Shown: piece by piece, positions 22,907 through 35,062 of the stretch
How positions within the stretch are numbered: the stretch's first letter is position 1
Layout of the letters: each line of letters opens with the position of its first letter
Source of the DNA: Camellia lanceoleosa
Taxonomy: Eukaryota; Streptophyta; Magnoliopsida; Ericales; Theaceae
DNA: 64,000 nt
NCBI GenBank assembly: GCA_025200525.1
Contig: CM045762.1
Location: forward strand, 124,439,752 to 124,503,751
Direction: 5' to 3'
Made by a program: the position numbers and the translations under genes
Notes under the pieces: model-generated
Database searches by the model: none
The model's input: only the letters and a program-made list of their open reading frames with translations
What the model was told of the DNA's origin: nothing

Positions 22907-23205
22907 CTCGAGCGAGGCTTGAGTTTTGTCTCTGGTGGCTCGAGCCAAGGTTTCTTCGCTCGAGCGAGCGATTGCGTCTAGTCTAGACCTGAGAGCAGTG
23001 TTTCTTCGGTCGAGCGAGCTTTTCTTTGCTCGAGCGAGCGAGGTGTATGTTTTCGAGTTCTTCGCTCGAGCGAGCATTCTGTCGCTCGAGCATGCTTCTG
23101 GGTTGCAGACCTGAAGCATTGCATTCTTAGCTCGAGCGAGCTTTTCTTCGCTCGAGCGAGTCTTTCTTGTGTCTGGTCGCTCGAGCGACCATGTCTTCGC
23201 TCGAG
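22907..23205 (+). promoter_or_regulatory. Paired CTCGAG palindrome array of sLTR-A
   Basis: Core hexamers start at 22907, then in pairs at 22939/22959, 23009/23029 (first member GTCGAG), 23065/23085, 23131/23151 and 23180/23200. Each pair is exactly 20 bp apart. Most cores sit in a longer palindrome CGCTCGAGCG. A TATA-like TTTAAATAG follows at about 23220-23228. The position in the LTR and the TATA-like sequence suggest an upstream promoter module; this is inference. Confidence 0.85.
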
Positions 23206-23305
23206 CGAGCCTGGCCAGTTTAAATAGACTGCAGCGGGAATTTAATCAGTTTTTCATCGTCTTTTTGATTCCAAACCCTAGTTCCGAGTTCTCTCTCTCC
23301 TAACT

Positions 23306-25265
23306 TGTAACGCCCTCAAAATAATGACAATAAACCCATCAATTAAACATGCATCAACATAATAAAAGTCCACCTTCTTCTATTTAACTGAACTGTTCTG
23401 TACAAAAGTATTACATGTAAACAATAAAAGCGGGTGCCTTAAAGGCTTACAACTTTCCAAGTTAACACTTGGTTACAATCAAGAGAGCTCTAGCTCAATA
23501 CACGTAAAGCCCTTGGCTTGAAGTTACATGCAACACATCAAAAGTAAATAGAAGTCAAAAAGTCCATCCGCCACTAGCCTCCCAAGCTAAGTCCTTGGAG
23601 GTGGCATACTGCCTGTACCTGAAAATAATGTTCCCATATAGGGTGAGCCACAGCCCAGTAGAAATATACTAAACCAGGTATGAATAATGACTAAAAGATT
23701 AACAGTTGATAGATGGTCAACACTTTTACACTCTTTCATAACACATTACAAATTCCAAGACCTTCAAGTCTATATTCAATTCACTCTCCATTTTCATTAA
23801 ATTCTCAATTTATAACTCATGGCTCAGAACCTGGCCACACAACTCATATGAGACAAATAACTCATATTAACCACTTACAACTTCATTACTTCCACAGATA
23901 TGCATACTAGCTATATCACATTCCCAAGACAAGCATACGAGCTCTATCTATGGAGTCCATCCCCTATCTTCTCCCAAACAACACCCGGTTTAGAGGTACA
24001 TCCCTATCTTCCCTAAACCATGAGTACATCCCCTATCTCCTCCCACACAATATGCATATAAACAGCAAGTATACACATCACAAATCAATACATAAAGTTA
24101 ATGTATCCTTCAACTGTCATACTCAATGACACATTTCAATGATTGGTTTTAATTTACCTAATCATCATGCACTGTCTACAACAATCAAGACTATCCTCCA
24201 CCGATAGCCCAAAGCGATATTTTCTAAAAGAAAATAAATGCAATGGATATATAATCAACATCTCAATTCCACAATTAATTATCCCAATTAATTAAACAAT
24301 ATAATTATAGCATTTTCCATAATTAACATTCAACCCCTAAGGTTCCATTTTCATCAATGATTCCACATTAATCTCATTTCTATGTACCAACCGTACATAT
24401 AGGTTTATTTAAAACAAATTCCCAAACTTTTATAAAATTGCACAAAAGCCCCAAACTTTTATAAAATTGCACAAATATCCCCAACACATCAAAATGTCAA
24501 AATTCAAGACAGAATCCATAAAGAGGAGTAGGATATCCCTACCTCAAAGTTTGGGCTCCAAGGGATGAGATGACAAAACTCAAAGTGCTCCAAATCCCGA
24601 AATTTTCAGATTCAAACAAACCCCTCGACGATCAACACAACTTTTGTGAAGGCCCAAGACGAGCAAACCACTCCTACTAGATCAAATCGAAGAGAGAAGG
24701 GCCGGTTTTAGAGAGAGAGGCTCTCAAAGTTGTGTTTTGGGAAAGTGAGAGAGAGAAAGAACAAGAAAAAGTGATTTGAAAAGTCAAAACTCGGATCTTT
24801 AAACCCAGTCGCCCCCTCGGGCGCCCCAATCCCTTCGGCGGCACTCCAGAACTCCGCTCGAGTGGCCAAACCCCCGCTCGAGCGTCGGATGCACACTCTC
24901 AGCATCTCGACAGACCAATCCCCCGCTCGAGCGGCCAATCCCCCGCTCGAGCGTCCAACACAACGCAGAGAAAAGTACTGGATGGGTGTATTCCCCGCTC
25001 GAGCGCCAAAATCCCCGCTCGAGCGTACAAGCAACAACAGGATCCCCGCTCGAGCGTCAAACTCCCCGCTCGAGCGGAAGGGTCAAAATCTGGGCAACTA
25101 GTTTTGGTTTCTAAACCCAACCAACCTGTAACAAACCTGCCCAACACATCCTATAACTCAAATACAATATATGAAAGGACGTAAACAAGACAACAATCCA
25201 CTACCAACATCCACGGACGCATGACCGGACCACTATACAATAAGGGTAAACCCGGGATCGCTATA
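23306..25265 (-). repeat. 3' LTR of GYP-1 (1,960 bp)
   Basis: Plus-strand start TGTAACGCCCTCAAAA, end GGGATCGCTATA. It is followed at once by the polypurine tract of the internal region (AAGGGGGGGAGGT on the minus strand, 25266-25280). It contains the phrase GGGCTATCGGTGGAGGATAG (minus strand), common to all LTRs of this family, and the palindrome array. The reading frames at 24708-25147 are translations of the array. Confidence 0.93.
24857..25074 (-). promoter_or_regulatory. Paired CTCGAG palindrome array, GYP-1 3' LTR
   Basis: Four clean pairs: 24857/24877, 24926/24946, 24998/25018 and 25049/25069, each exactly 20 bp apart. A decayed fifth pair lies near 24813-24841. In LTR orientation the array starts 191 bp from the 5' end. 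A TATA-like TTTAAA at 24798-24803 lies just beyond it. Confidence 0.88.
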
Positions 25266-25282
25266 ACCTCCCCCCCTTAAAG
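25266..25282 (-). other. Polypurine tract of GYP-1
   Basis: On the minus strand the sequence is TTTAAGGGGGGGAGGT, ending directly at the 3' LTR. This is the usual primer site for plus-strand DNA synthesis of LTR elements. Confidence 0.85.
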
Positions 25283-25695
25283 AATTTCGCCCCCGAAATT
25301 AAAAACAAGTTTTGAAGAGCAACCCCTTTTTCTCCATTTTAAACAATGTCATAACACAACATTTAACAATTTGACCTATTACCGGTCATCCATCTCTTAG
25401 CAAGAGGCATATCACAATATACATTTTCAAGCGCATCTATAACATGCATTTTTTTTTTTGTTCCGCTTCCCAACCATTCTCAATATACATGGTTTCACAA
25501 ATCATATCATAACAAAATTGCATGATACATCTCCAGTTCTATAATATAGCCAACACATGCAATATTATAATCGATTCTCACATTAAGGCAAGTTTTACAC
25601 TACTTCCTTAAATCAAAACATATACCATGTTTTACAACTTAAGACACATACAATGTTCTTAAAGTTCAACAAAATTACAAGTTCTCATTACATGA
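25283..25695 (-). other. Untranslated stretch between polypurine tract and integrase end in GYP-1
   Basis: AT-rich, no open frame. The minus-strand phrase GGGGCGAAATTCTTTAAGG starts it and is shared with GYP-2 and, in altered form, GYP-3. Confidence 0.6.
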
Positions 25696-26444
25696 CTATA
25701 AATCAACAAACAAGTCCGGATATTTCTCGCGGACTTCCAACTCACGTTCCCAAGTGGCTTCCTCCACCCCGTGATGCTTCCACAAAACCTTAACCAAAGG
25801 AATGGTCTTGCCACGCAGAAATTGATCCCGCCTATCCAAGATCCGAACCGGTCTCTCCTCATACGAGGCATTCTCATCTACCTCTAAGTCGGTCCAATCC
25901 AACACGTGTGATGGATCTGGCTCATACTTCCGAAGCATACTCACATGAAACACGTCATGAACTCCGGATAACTGTGGCGGCAAAGCTAAACGGTAAGCAA
26001 CCTCGCCAATCCTCTCAAGGATCTCAAAAGGACCAATAAACCGAGGGGATAACTTTCCTCTCTTCCCAAACCTCATCAATCCCCGCCTAGGTGATATCTT
26101 CAGAAAGACATGATCACCTATCTCAAACACCAACGGTCTCCTCCTACGGTCAAGATAAGATTTACGGCGACTGGTCAGAACAAGCCTCCTACGGATAAGC
26201 TCAACTTTCTCCGTGCCTCCCCTAACCAACTCCGGACCCAACAAAGGTGTGTCACCCACCTCGCCCAACAAGCTGGAGACCTACAAGGTCGGCCATACAA
26301 GGCCTCAAGCGGTGCCATACCGATGCTAGATCGATAGCTTGTTGTAGGCAAACTCCATCAATGGCAAGTGCCTTTCCCACGTCCCATGAAATCAAGGACA
26401 CAACCTCAAGCATATCCTCAAGGATCTGAATAATCGCCTTTCGG
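25696..26444 (-). pseudogene. GYP-1 integrase C-terminus with chromodomain-like tail
   Basis: On the minus strand the frame 26271-25696 reads FIGPFEILERIGEVAYRLALP, then VFHVSMLRKYEPDPSHVLDW and ends KVLWKHHGVEEATWERE...YPDLF. The last part is the chromodomain-like fold of Ty3/gypsy chromoviruses, thought to guide integration to certain chromatin. It is out of frame with the integrase core: the stretch 26272-26444, which should carry the catalytic Glu, is disrupted. Confidence 0.85.
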
Positions 26445-27263
26445 TCACCGAGGGTGATAAGTCATACTAAAGGTCAACTTAGTGCCCAAAGCACTCTGCA
26501 AACTCTGCCACAACCTAGCAGTAAAACGAGGATCTCTATCTGAGACGATCATCACTGGGACCCCGTGCAATCTCACTATGTCCCGGATATACAAGTCGGC
26601 AAGATGATCTACCGAATCTCTCACGCGCATAGGAATGAAGTGCGCCGACTTAGTCAACCGGTCTACAACCACCCAAATAGCATCACTACCCCGCTGAGCC
26701 CTCGGAAGACCTACAACGAAGTCCATAGTGACATGCTCCCACTTCCACTCGGCAATAGGCAAGGGTTGCAACAAACCCGCTGGCCTCTGATGCTCGGCCT
26801 TCACTTGCTGGCAAGTAAGGCACTTAGACATGAAGACTGCCACATCTCTCTTCATGCCTTGCCACCAAAACTGGCGACTCAAATCCTGATACATCTTAGT
26901 GCCTCCCGGATGCACCGCCAGGCGCGAATGATGAAACTCTCGGAGTACTTCCTCTCGGCAAGACTCCGGCACAAACAGACGGTCTCGGTATCTCACGCTC
27001 AAGTCGGGATACACCGTCAAACCCTTCTCAACTTTCCCACTGGAGATCTTCTCTCGTAGAGATTCTACCCCACGATCACCCCTTTGAGCCTCTAACACTC
27101 GAGTCACAAGTGTAGGCTGCGCAACAACAGAAAACAAGGCCGCAGCCTCAACGGATTCGCCCAGAAGCAAATCAAACTCGCCAAGTGCCCCCAACATCTC
27201 CCACTCTCGGATGGCTACACAAGCTACATCACTAATGGATTTTCTACTAAGAGCATCGGCCAC
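26445..27263 (-). pseudogene. GYP-1 integrase core
   Basis: The minus-strand frame begins with the RNase H end ADALSRK. It then has the zinc-binding HHCC region ([11 protein letters not shown]...CLTCQQVK), the first catalytic Asp in [11 protein letters not shown] and the second in [15 protein letters not shown]. It stops at TYHPR, just before the block that carries the third acidic residue. The enzyme would insert element DNA into the genome; this copy is broken at 26445. Confidence 0.88.
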
Positions 27264-27567
27264 AACATTGGCCTTCCTCGGTGATAATGCTACTCGAAGT
27301 CTTAATCCTCAATTAACTCCATCCATCTCCTCCGCCTCAAATTCAAGTCCTTTTGTGAAAAAGATATTTCAAACTCTTATGATCCGAGAACACCTCGAAT
27401 CTCTCACCATAAAGGTAGTGCCTCCAGATTTTCAAGGCAAAAATCACGGCCCGCTAACTCTAGGTCGTGTAGGGTAATTCTTCTCATGTATTTTTAATCG
27501 GCGTGAGCCATAAGCTACCACTTTTCCTTCCTGCATCAACACACAACCCAAACCCTCTCGTGAGGCA
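27264..27567 (-). pseudogene. GYP-1 RNase H remnant
   Basis: No long frame is open, but it aligns by eye with the intact RNase H of GYP-2 (35986-36387): matches include the region of KIHEKNYPT, the [13 protein letters not shown] region and the RQRRWMEF region, broken by several small deletions. Confidence 0.65.
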
Positions 27568-28680
27568 TCACAATAGACCGTGATAACCCAACCCTCTCCT
27601 AATAATCAAAAGCGGAGCGGTGGTCAATCTAACTTTCAACTCCTGAAACGACTTTTCACAAGTCTCACTCCATACAAATTTGACTCCCTGGCGAGTCAAC
27701 CTAGTCAACGGTGAAGCTAACCTGGAGAAATCTTTCACAAACCGACGATAGTACCCAGCTAATCCCAGAAAACTGCGGATCTCAAACACACTCTTAGGCT
27801 GTGCCCAATCTTGCACTGCCTTAGTCTTGGATGTATCAACTGACACCCCTTCCCCGGAAACCACATGGCCTAAGAACTTGACTTCTTTTAGCCAGAACTC
27901 ACACTTCCCAAACTTGGCATACAGCCTATGGGCTCTAAGCAACTCAAGCACCACTCTCAAGTGTTCCTCGTGCTCCTCCTCTGAAGATGAGTAGATAAGA
28001 ATGTCATCCACAAAAACGACCACAAAACGATCCAAGAATTCCCGGAAGATCCGGTTCATCAAGTCCATAAAGACTGCCGGTGCATTGGTAAGCCCAAATG
28101 GCATCACCAGAAACTCATAATGGCCATACCGCGTACGGAATGCCGTCTTAGGAATGTCCTCCTCTCTGACCCTCAACTGGTGGTAACCCGATCTCAAATC
28201 TATCTTAGAGAAACAACGGAACCCTTCAACCGGTCAAACAAATCATCTATACGGGCATAGGGTACTTATTCTTAACCGTAGCCGATTCAACTTCCTAGTC
28301 GATACACAACCTCAAGGCACCATCCTTCTTTTTTAGCAAAGAGGGCGGTGCTCTACGGCGATACACTCGGGCGGACGGAGCCCTTTTCTTGCAATTCTTC
28401 GGGCTGGACTTTCTACTCAATCAACTCTGCTTGGGGCAAAACGATAAGGTGCCATAGAAATCGGCGCTGCGTCGCACTAAATCAATAGAGAACTCTCTTC
28501 TCGGTGGGTGGCAAATCAACAAGATCCTCGGGAAAGACGTCCGGGTACTCACAAACTACCCTTGGCAACTCAATCTGGGTCTCATCACACTCACCATTCT
28601 CAAAACTAGCAAGTAGACTACTAAGCTCATTCCGCCTTTACGGACCGCACCCCTGTGGCACAACACTACCAACTCGGTCT
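27568..28680 (-). pseudogene. GYP-1 reverse transcriptase
   Basis: The clean part is 28197-27568 on the minus strand: [18 protein letters not shown], then [20 protein letters not shown], then the catalytic FVDDILIYS, then [17 protein letters not shown] and [16 protein letters not shown]. These are the finger/palm/thumb blocks of Ty3/gypsy reverse transcriptase. The N-terminal part (28198-28680) has several small frame breaks. Confidence 0.88.
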
Positions 28681-28681
28681 C

Positions 28682-29134
28682 CTAAGAAAAGGGAAAACTC
28701 CCGCCATCTGACAAAGAAGTAACCCTCTGGCGGTAGCAATCAATCACAGCCCGGTATGACGATAACCAGTCCATACCTAAAATAACATCAAAGCCCTTCA
28801 TAGGCATAACTACAAATGGAAACGGAAGTCGATGATCGTTGACCTCTATATCACAACCTCTACATCCGTGCCTCAAAATTAACTCACCCCCAATAGGTGA
28901 CACAACGCAAATAGGAGATGCTAAAAGTGCTAACTCCAATTCCAACACAGATGCAAATGCAGCAGATACAAAAGAATGAGATGCACCCGTGTCAATCAAC
29001 ACTCTAGCAACCGAAAGGTTGCAAAACAAAAAGTACCTCTCACTCTTGATGGAGTTGGTACCAAATCTGTGACAACAACATACACGCATACTGTTGGACC
29101 TGGTCCACTGCTCACCACAGGAGCATATGATCAC
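28682..29134 (-). pseudogene. GYP-1 aspartic protease
   Basis: The minus-strand frame contains the catalytic loop VLIDTGASHSFVSAAFA, then LPFPFVVMPMKGFDVILGMDWLSSY, both typical of retropepsin-like protease of gypsy elements. It would cleave the Gag-Pol polyprotein. It is separated from gag by a frame break near 29135-29210. Confidence 0.85.
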
Positions 29135-29210
29135 AGATCTTGTTGGGATAGCAAGCTCCGGATTGGCCCTCGAGGCTGCCAGACCGAGCCGGTTGAAATC
29201 CTGCGTCTGC

Positions 29211-30291
29211 CTAGAACCAGACGCTCAAGTGGCACTCAATCAGGCAGAACCTCTTCAGTGCCCAAAGGCCACATCGATAACGGGACAAGGGTCCCTGCCC
29301 AAACTCGACCTCAGGCTTTGGTGAAGAAGATGCAGCCTCGACCTCCGCCTTCAAGGCAAATGAAGCCTTGTGACCCTGCTGGCCACACTTGTAACAAGTA
29401 AACTCTCCTCGATTGCCCTCCGGAGCTTGCACTCTTGGGAAAGTCGACCTAGAACTCCACCACGAGGCTAGCTGAGGGTTATAACCCCTCTGTCTCTTAC
29501 TATCGCCCTGTCCATCCTGACTCCTCTTGGAGCCTTTTTGCCCTTCATCCTCTTCCTGCATCATAATCTCAGTATGAGCTGCAGCATCAACCAGTCGCCC
29601 ATAATCCCGAAACATAGACACCACAATTCTCAACTTGAGGCCGCGCCTCAACTTCTTCTCAAACTCAATGCAACGGCGTTCCTCGGACGCCACTAATTCA
29701 GGTGCAAACCTGGACAAACTAGTGAATGAGGCCTCAAACTCGGCCACTGATAAACTGTCCTGCTTGAGCTGGCAGAACTGACCTCTCAACTTCTCCTGAA
29801 CAGCCGGAGACAAGAACTTCTCCTGAAAAGCGTCAACAAAAGCCTTCCAAGTACCTCCAATACGACCCTTGGTGAACTTCCACCACTGACCCGCATCCCC
29901 TTTCAGCTGGAAAGATGCCAAGGTCACCTTCAGTACTTCGTCTTCGATGCCTAGCATCTCAAACGTCTTCGTTGTCTGTTCGAGCCATTCATCGGCTTTA
30001 AGCGGCTCTTTTGGATCACCCACAAATTCATCCGGATTGGACCGGAAGAACTCCCTCTTTAGAAAAGAAGGTCCTGCATCTGCAACAACAACTCGAGCAC
30101 GATTCTCACCGAGAATACCCACCGACTCACAACGCCTGCTATCTCTCGGGCTAGAGCGCCCATAGCTCTTTGGCCCTCTTGGCTCGGCCACATTGGCTGA
30201 CCAACCCCTTCCCCGCTGCGGAATCTCATCCCAAAAAGGCATATCTGCCTCCTAGGCCTACCACGCTTCCACCTCTTCCTCGTCCCGACAT
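29211..30291 (-). pseudogene. GYP-1 Gag
   Basis: The likely start is ATG at 30291-30289 (MSGRGRGG...), one frame off the main open frame that runs from about 30242 down. The body has the retrotransposon Gag core (KEPLKADEWLEQTTKTFEML, GDAGQWWKF, SLSRFAPELVASEERRC). Its zinc knuckle reads CYKCGQQGHKASF: the last Cys of CX2CX4HX4C is Phe here. GYP-2 keeps that Cys. Gag packages element RNA into cytoplasmic particles. Confidence 0.85.
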
Positions 30292-30676
30292 CCTAATAAA
30301 GGTAACACGAGCGTTAGCACATTTATAAACGTGCCATAACTAAACACTCGGCCCTAAAACATGGACCACAATGATTCACTCCACGTAAGCACATAAACAC
30401 ATAAGCACTTACAAATTTCATTTCTTGATAATGATAGTCGGCGTTACGAGTTCCCGTGAGAAACGGCATTGATCAAGTGCCTTTCCAACAAGACTCCCAG
30501 AAACCCAAGGATCCAATCAACATCCTAGAAATTAAATCCCATACCCAAATAATCACATAAGCATGTTATCAATTAAACACATAGCATATGACGCTACACT
30601 AAGTCTCTATCAAGCGAGACAAACCCATTGTGATCCTAATCACTTCCCACGTACCCAAAGTATTCGAACCCGGTAC

Positions 30677-30688
30677 GCTCTGATACCA
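30677..30688 (-). other. Primer binding site of GYP-1
   Basis: On the minus strand TGGTATCAGAGC, matching the 3' end of initiator methionine tRNA, three bases inside the 5' LTR. It primes minus-strand DNA synthesis. Confidence 0.92.
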
Positions 30689-30691
30689 AGT

Positions 30692-32185
30692 TGTAACGCC
30701 CTCAAAATAATGACAATAAATCCATCAATTAAACATGCATCAACATAATAAAAGTCCACCTTCTTCTATTTAAGCGAAACTCGTTTGCATAAAAGTATTA
30801 CATGTAAACAATAAAAGCGGGTGCCTTAAAGGCTTACAACTTTCCAAGTTAACACTTGGTTACAATCAAGAGAGCTCTAGCTCAATACACGTAAAGCCCT
30901 TGGCTTGAAGTTACATGCAACACATCAAAAGTAAATAGAAGTCAAAAAGTCCATCCGCCACTAGCCTCCCAAGCTAAGTCCTTGGAGGTGGCATCCGCTC
31001 ACACACAAAAATAATGTTCCCATATAGGGTGAGCCACACCAAAGAGAAATATACTAAACCAGGATGAATAATGACTAAAAGATTAACAGTTGATAGATGG
31101 TCAACACTTTTACACTCTTTCATAACACATTACAAATTCCAAGACCTTCAAGTCTATATTCAATTCACTCTCCATTTTCATTAAATTCTCAATTTATAAC
31201 TCATGGCTCAGAACCTGGCCACACAACTCATATGAGACAATAACTCATATTAACCACTTACAACTTCATTACTTCCACAGATATGCATACTAGCTATATC
31301 ACATTCCCAAGACAAGCATACGAGCTCTATCTACGGAGTCCATCCCCTATCTTCTCCCAAACAACATCCGGTTTAGAGGTACATCCCCTATCTTCCCCTA
31401 AACCGCGGAGTACATCCCCTATCTTCTCCAACACAACACAATGCATATAAACAGCAAGTATACACATCACAAATCAATACATAAAGTTAATGTATTCTTC
31501 AACTGTCATACTCAATGACACATTTCAATGATTGGTTTTAATTTACCTAATCATCACGCCTTTACAACAATCAAGACTATCCTCCACCGATAGCCCAAAG
31601 CGTATATTTCTAAATGTAAAATAAATGCGCAATGGATATATAATCAACATCTCAATTCCACAATTAATTATCCCAATTAATTAAACAATATAATTATAGC
31701 ATTTTCCATAATTAACATTCAACCCCTAAGGTTCCATTTTCATCAATGATTCCACATTAATCTCATTTCTATGTACCAACCGTACATATAGGTTTATTCA
31801 AAACAAATTCCCAAACTTTTATAAAATTGCACAAAAGCCCCAAACTTTTATAAAATTGCACAAATATCCCCAACACATCAAAATGTCAAAATTCAAGACA
31901 GAATCCATAAAGAGGAGTAGGATATCCCTACCTCAAAGTTTGGGCTCCAAGGGATGAGATGACAAAACTCAAAGTGCTCCAAATCCCGAAATTTTCAGAT
32001 TAAAACAAACCCCTCGACGATCAACACAACTTTTGTGAAGGCCCAAGACGAGCAAACCACTCCCACTAGATCAAATCGAAGAGAGAAGGGCCGGTTTTAG
32101 AGAGAGAGGCTCTCAAAGTTGTGTTTTGGGAAAGTGAGAGAGAGAAAGAACAAGAAAAAGTGATTTGAAAAGTCAAAACTCGGAT
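30692..32185 (-). repeat. 5' LTR of GYP-1, first part (resumes 41491-41954)
   Basis: Matches 23306-24795 of the 3' LTR and breaks off in AACTCGGAT, where GYP-2 begins. The rest of the LTR follows GYP-2 from 41491. Total 1,958 bp against 1,960 bp for the 3' LTR. Differences from the other LTR cluster at CTG/CAG sites (see findings). Confidence 0.93.
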
Positions 32186-34135
32186 TGTAACGCCCTCAAA
32201 ATGCAACCCATTAAATATAAAACAAAATATGTATTATTAAAAGAAAGCATTTTATTACACCAATCATCCAAATCTCATGAAATGAAATACCATAATAAAT
32301 GCCCTAAAGGCTTACATCTTGCCAAGCCAACACTTGGACACAATTCACTGAGTTCTAACTCAGAAACAGATAAAGCCCTAGGCTTGAAAGATTACATTAT
32401 TCAAATAAAACAAATAAAAGTAAATAAACAAATCTTCAAGTCCAATCCTCACAAGCTATGTCCTTGGAGGAGTGAACCACTGAACACGAAAAATAAAGTT
32501 CTATATAGGGTGAGCCACACCAATAGAGAAATACTAAACCAATCATAAGAATTAACTAAAGTATTAGCATCCGATACATGGTTAACACACTATAATCAAA
32601 TGACAATATTCATGACACGAATGTCTACACCGCTTATGACACATTGTCTATGGCACATTTTACTTTCCACCTATGGCTCAACACGCCAAATAACTCAACA
32701 GACTTCATCTTTTATTATCATTACTTCCAATTCAACAGAATAACAATTCAAGTTAGACCTAATCATAACAAATAGACATGTTGGTATTGTATCAATCATA
32801 ATCAATTCACTTCCATACTTCCCTCTTGATACACATTTTAGTGATGTATCATAACAACAATAAATAGACATATGCCTATTAATCAAGAAGCACACATAAG
32901 AGTGATGCTACCGAGTCCATCCCATATCTCCTCCCAACAAATCCGGTTAGAGGTCCATCCCTATCTTCCCTAAACCGTGGAGTTCATCCCTATCTCCTCC
33001 AAACAACATGCATATGCAATGAAACACACAATTGCCAAATACAACACATAATCAATACAAGTAATGTTCTCAGATAATTCAACAAATAATATATATATGA
33101 CTCGGCCAGCTTATACCTAAGCCACATGCAAGGTCTACAACAATCACGACTATCCTCCACCGATAGCCCAAAACAGCTTATTTCTAAACAAGAAATAAAT
33201 ACAACACATATAATCTCAATATCACAGCATTTAGTGGTTAAATTACTCAACTACATCATTAACTTCATAATTCCCCAATTTCAAGAATTAAACCCAATTC
33301 CATAATTTTCCCTTACATTAATTATACAAATTAATCTAAGCCAAAACCCTAAGGTTTCTCCCAAAATTACCAAACTATCCCCATATACCAAAATACTAAC
33401 ACTTAGGATTAAAGCGTATAAATGGAGTAGGAAATCCCTACCTCAAAGCAATGAACCCAAAAGAAGAAGACGAAGATGTTTGCCCAAATTTCAAAGTGCT
33501 CCAAATCCAACAATGCTCAGATTAAATGAAAGCCCTCACTCTCTTCTACCTTTTTAATGAAGGAACTAGGTTAGAAACGCCCTCTAGATAGATCAAACCC
33601 AAGGAAAAGATGAGTTGAGAGAGAAAAGACTCGAAACTAGGGTTTCTGGATCAAAATTTGTGAAAAAAGACGTTTTAAAACTGCTGCTGCGTTTAAATAC
33701 TGGACAAAGCTCGGCGAAGGAAGACTCGTCGCCGAGCGACTGACACAAGAAATGACCTCGCCGGCGAAAAGAAGCTCGCCGAGCCAAAGACAAACCACCG
33801 CCGAGCGGCGAAAGCTCGCTCGAGCCAACAAACACTGCTCTCAGGTCTAGCACTGGATGCAACCCTCGCTCGAGCCAAGAAAGGATCGCTCGAGCGACAA
33901 ACCAAAAAGAAGGACCTCGCTCGAGCGAAGAGAAGCTCGCTCGAGCGACCAAGCTAAAAACTGAACATCAAGAATTGGTTTCTAGACTCAACCAACCTGT
34001 AATCAACCTGCCCAAAACATCTTATAACTAAAGAATAAGGAATCAAGGACAACAACGACAATAATATGGCAACGAAATCCACGGAACATAAGTCCGGATA
34101 CAATACTCAAATGGGAAAAGACCGGGGTCGCTATA
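32186..34135 (-). repeat. 3' LTR of GYP-2 (1,950 bp)
   Basis: Runs from TGTAACGCCC to GGGGTCGCTATA. It is followed directly by the polypurine tract (minus strand CTTTTAAGGGGGGGAGGT, 34136-34153). The short frames in it on both strands are not genes. Confidence 0.93.
33819..33945 (-). promoter_or_regulatory. Paired CTCGAG palindrome array, GYP-2 3' LTR
   Basis: Clean cores at 33819, then pairs 33869/33889 and 33920/33940, each 20 bp apart. Beyond 33819 (33700-33815) the cores are altered to CTCGGCG or CGCCGGCG forms. The array begins 190 bp from the LTR 5' end in element orientation. A TATA-like TTTAAATAC at about 33692-33700 lies at its far end. Confidence 0.85.
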
Positions 34136-34559
34136 ACCTCCCCCCCTTAAAAGAATTTCGTCCCCGAAATTAAGCATAAGTTTGTAAAAAAATAATTTTT
34201 TTCTCAATTCCCAATGATATAACACAATAATAAACAACCACTTGACCCAAAACTGGTCACTTCATCTCTTATCAAGAGGCATCTCACAATGTGTATAAAT
34301 CAACATATATTTCAACTTACATCAATATTATGCATTATTCCTTTCAATGTTAACAATTTCCATAACATATTCAATTCCATGGTATACGCAACACATTCAA
34401 TATATAAATGTTATATTCTACTTCCATTATGAAGCAAGTTTCAAAATGTTAACATTAAACCTAAACATTCTCAATGTTTCCCAACTTAAGATATATATAT
34501 CGTTTCTCAAGTTCCGAATGGTATATAATCTAAATACAAGATTACAAATCACTAAATAA

Positions 34560-35062
34560 ATCCGGATATTTCTCACGGACTTCCAACTCACGTTCCCAAG
34601 TGGCTTCCTCCACTTCGTGATGCTTCCACAAAACTTTCACCAAAGGAATAGTCTTGCCACGCAGACTTGATCCCGCCTATCCAAGACTCGAATCGGTCTC
34701 CTCGCATTTAAAACATCCTCATCAACAACTAAATCGGTCCAATCCAACACATGTGATGGATCCGCTCATACTTCAAGCATACTCACATGAAACACGTCAT
34801 GAACTCCGGATAATCTGCGGTGGCAAGGCTAAACGATAAGCTTTCGCCAATCCTCTCAAGGATCTCAAAAGGTCCAATGAACCGAGGGGACATTTTCCGC
34901 TCTTCCCAAACCTCATCAACCCTCGTTTGGGTGATATCTTGAAAGACATGATCACCCACCTCAAACTCCAAAGGTCTCCTCCTACGTCGGCATAAGATTT
35001 CGACGACTCAGGTCAGAACCAAATTTCTTACGGATAAGCTCAACTTTCTCCGCTGCTTCTCA
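34560..35062 (-). pseudogene. GYP-2 integrase C-terminus and chromodomain-like tail
   Basis: The minus-strand frame 34971-34783 shows EFEVGDHVF and SPRFIGPFEILERIGE. The following VFHVSMLRKYE-, VLWKHH- and EVREKYPDLF-like parts are in other frames down to about 34560. At least three small frame breaks separate it from the core. Confidence 0.75.

Noticed and set aside
24708..25147. Overlapping reading frames on both strands with ARA..LER repeats (also 22868-23119, 33593-33952, 40983-41250, 41393-41788, 49381-49942)
   Set aside because: They are translations of the CTCGAG palindrome arrays in LTRs; a palindrome gives similar peptides on both strands. No coding signal otherwise.
26565..27059. 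Long plus-strand frame opposite the GYP-1 integrase (also 35582-36127)
   Set aside because: It is the shadow of the integrase gene on the other strand.
30677..30688. tRNA-like sequence at the LTR edge (also 39506-39517)
   Set aside because: Only the 12-base complement of the tRNA 3' end is present; it is the primer binding site, not a tRNA gene.
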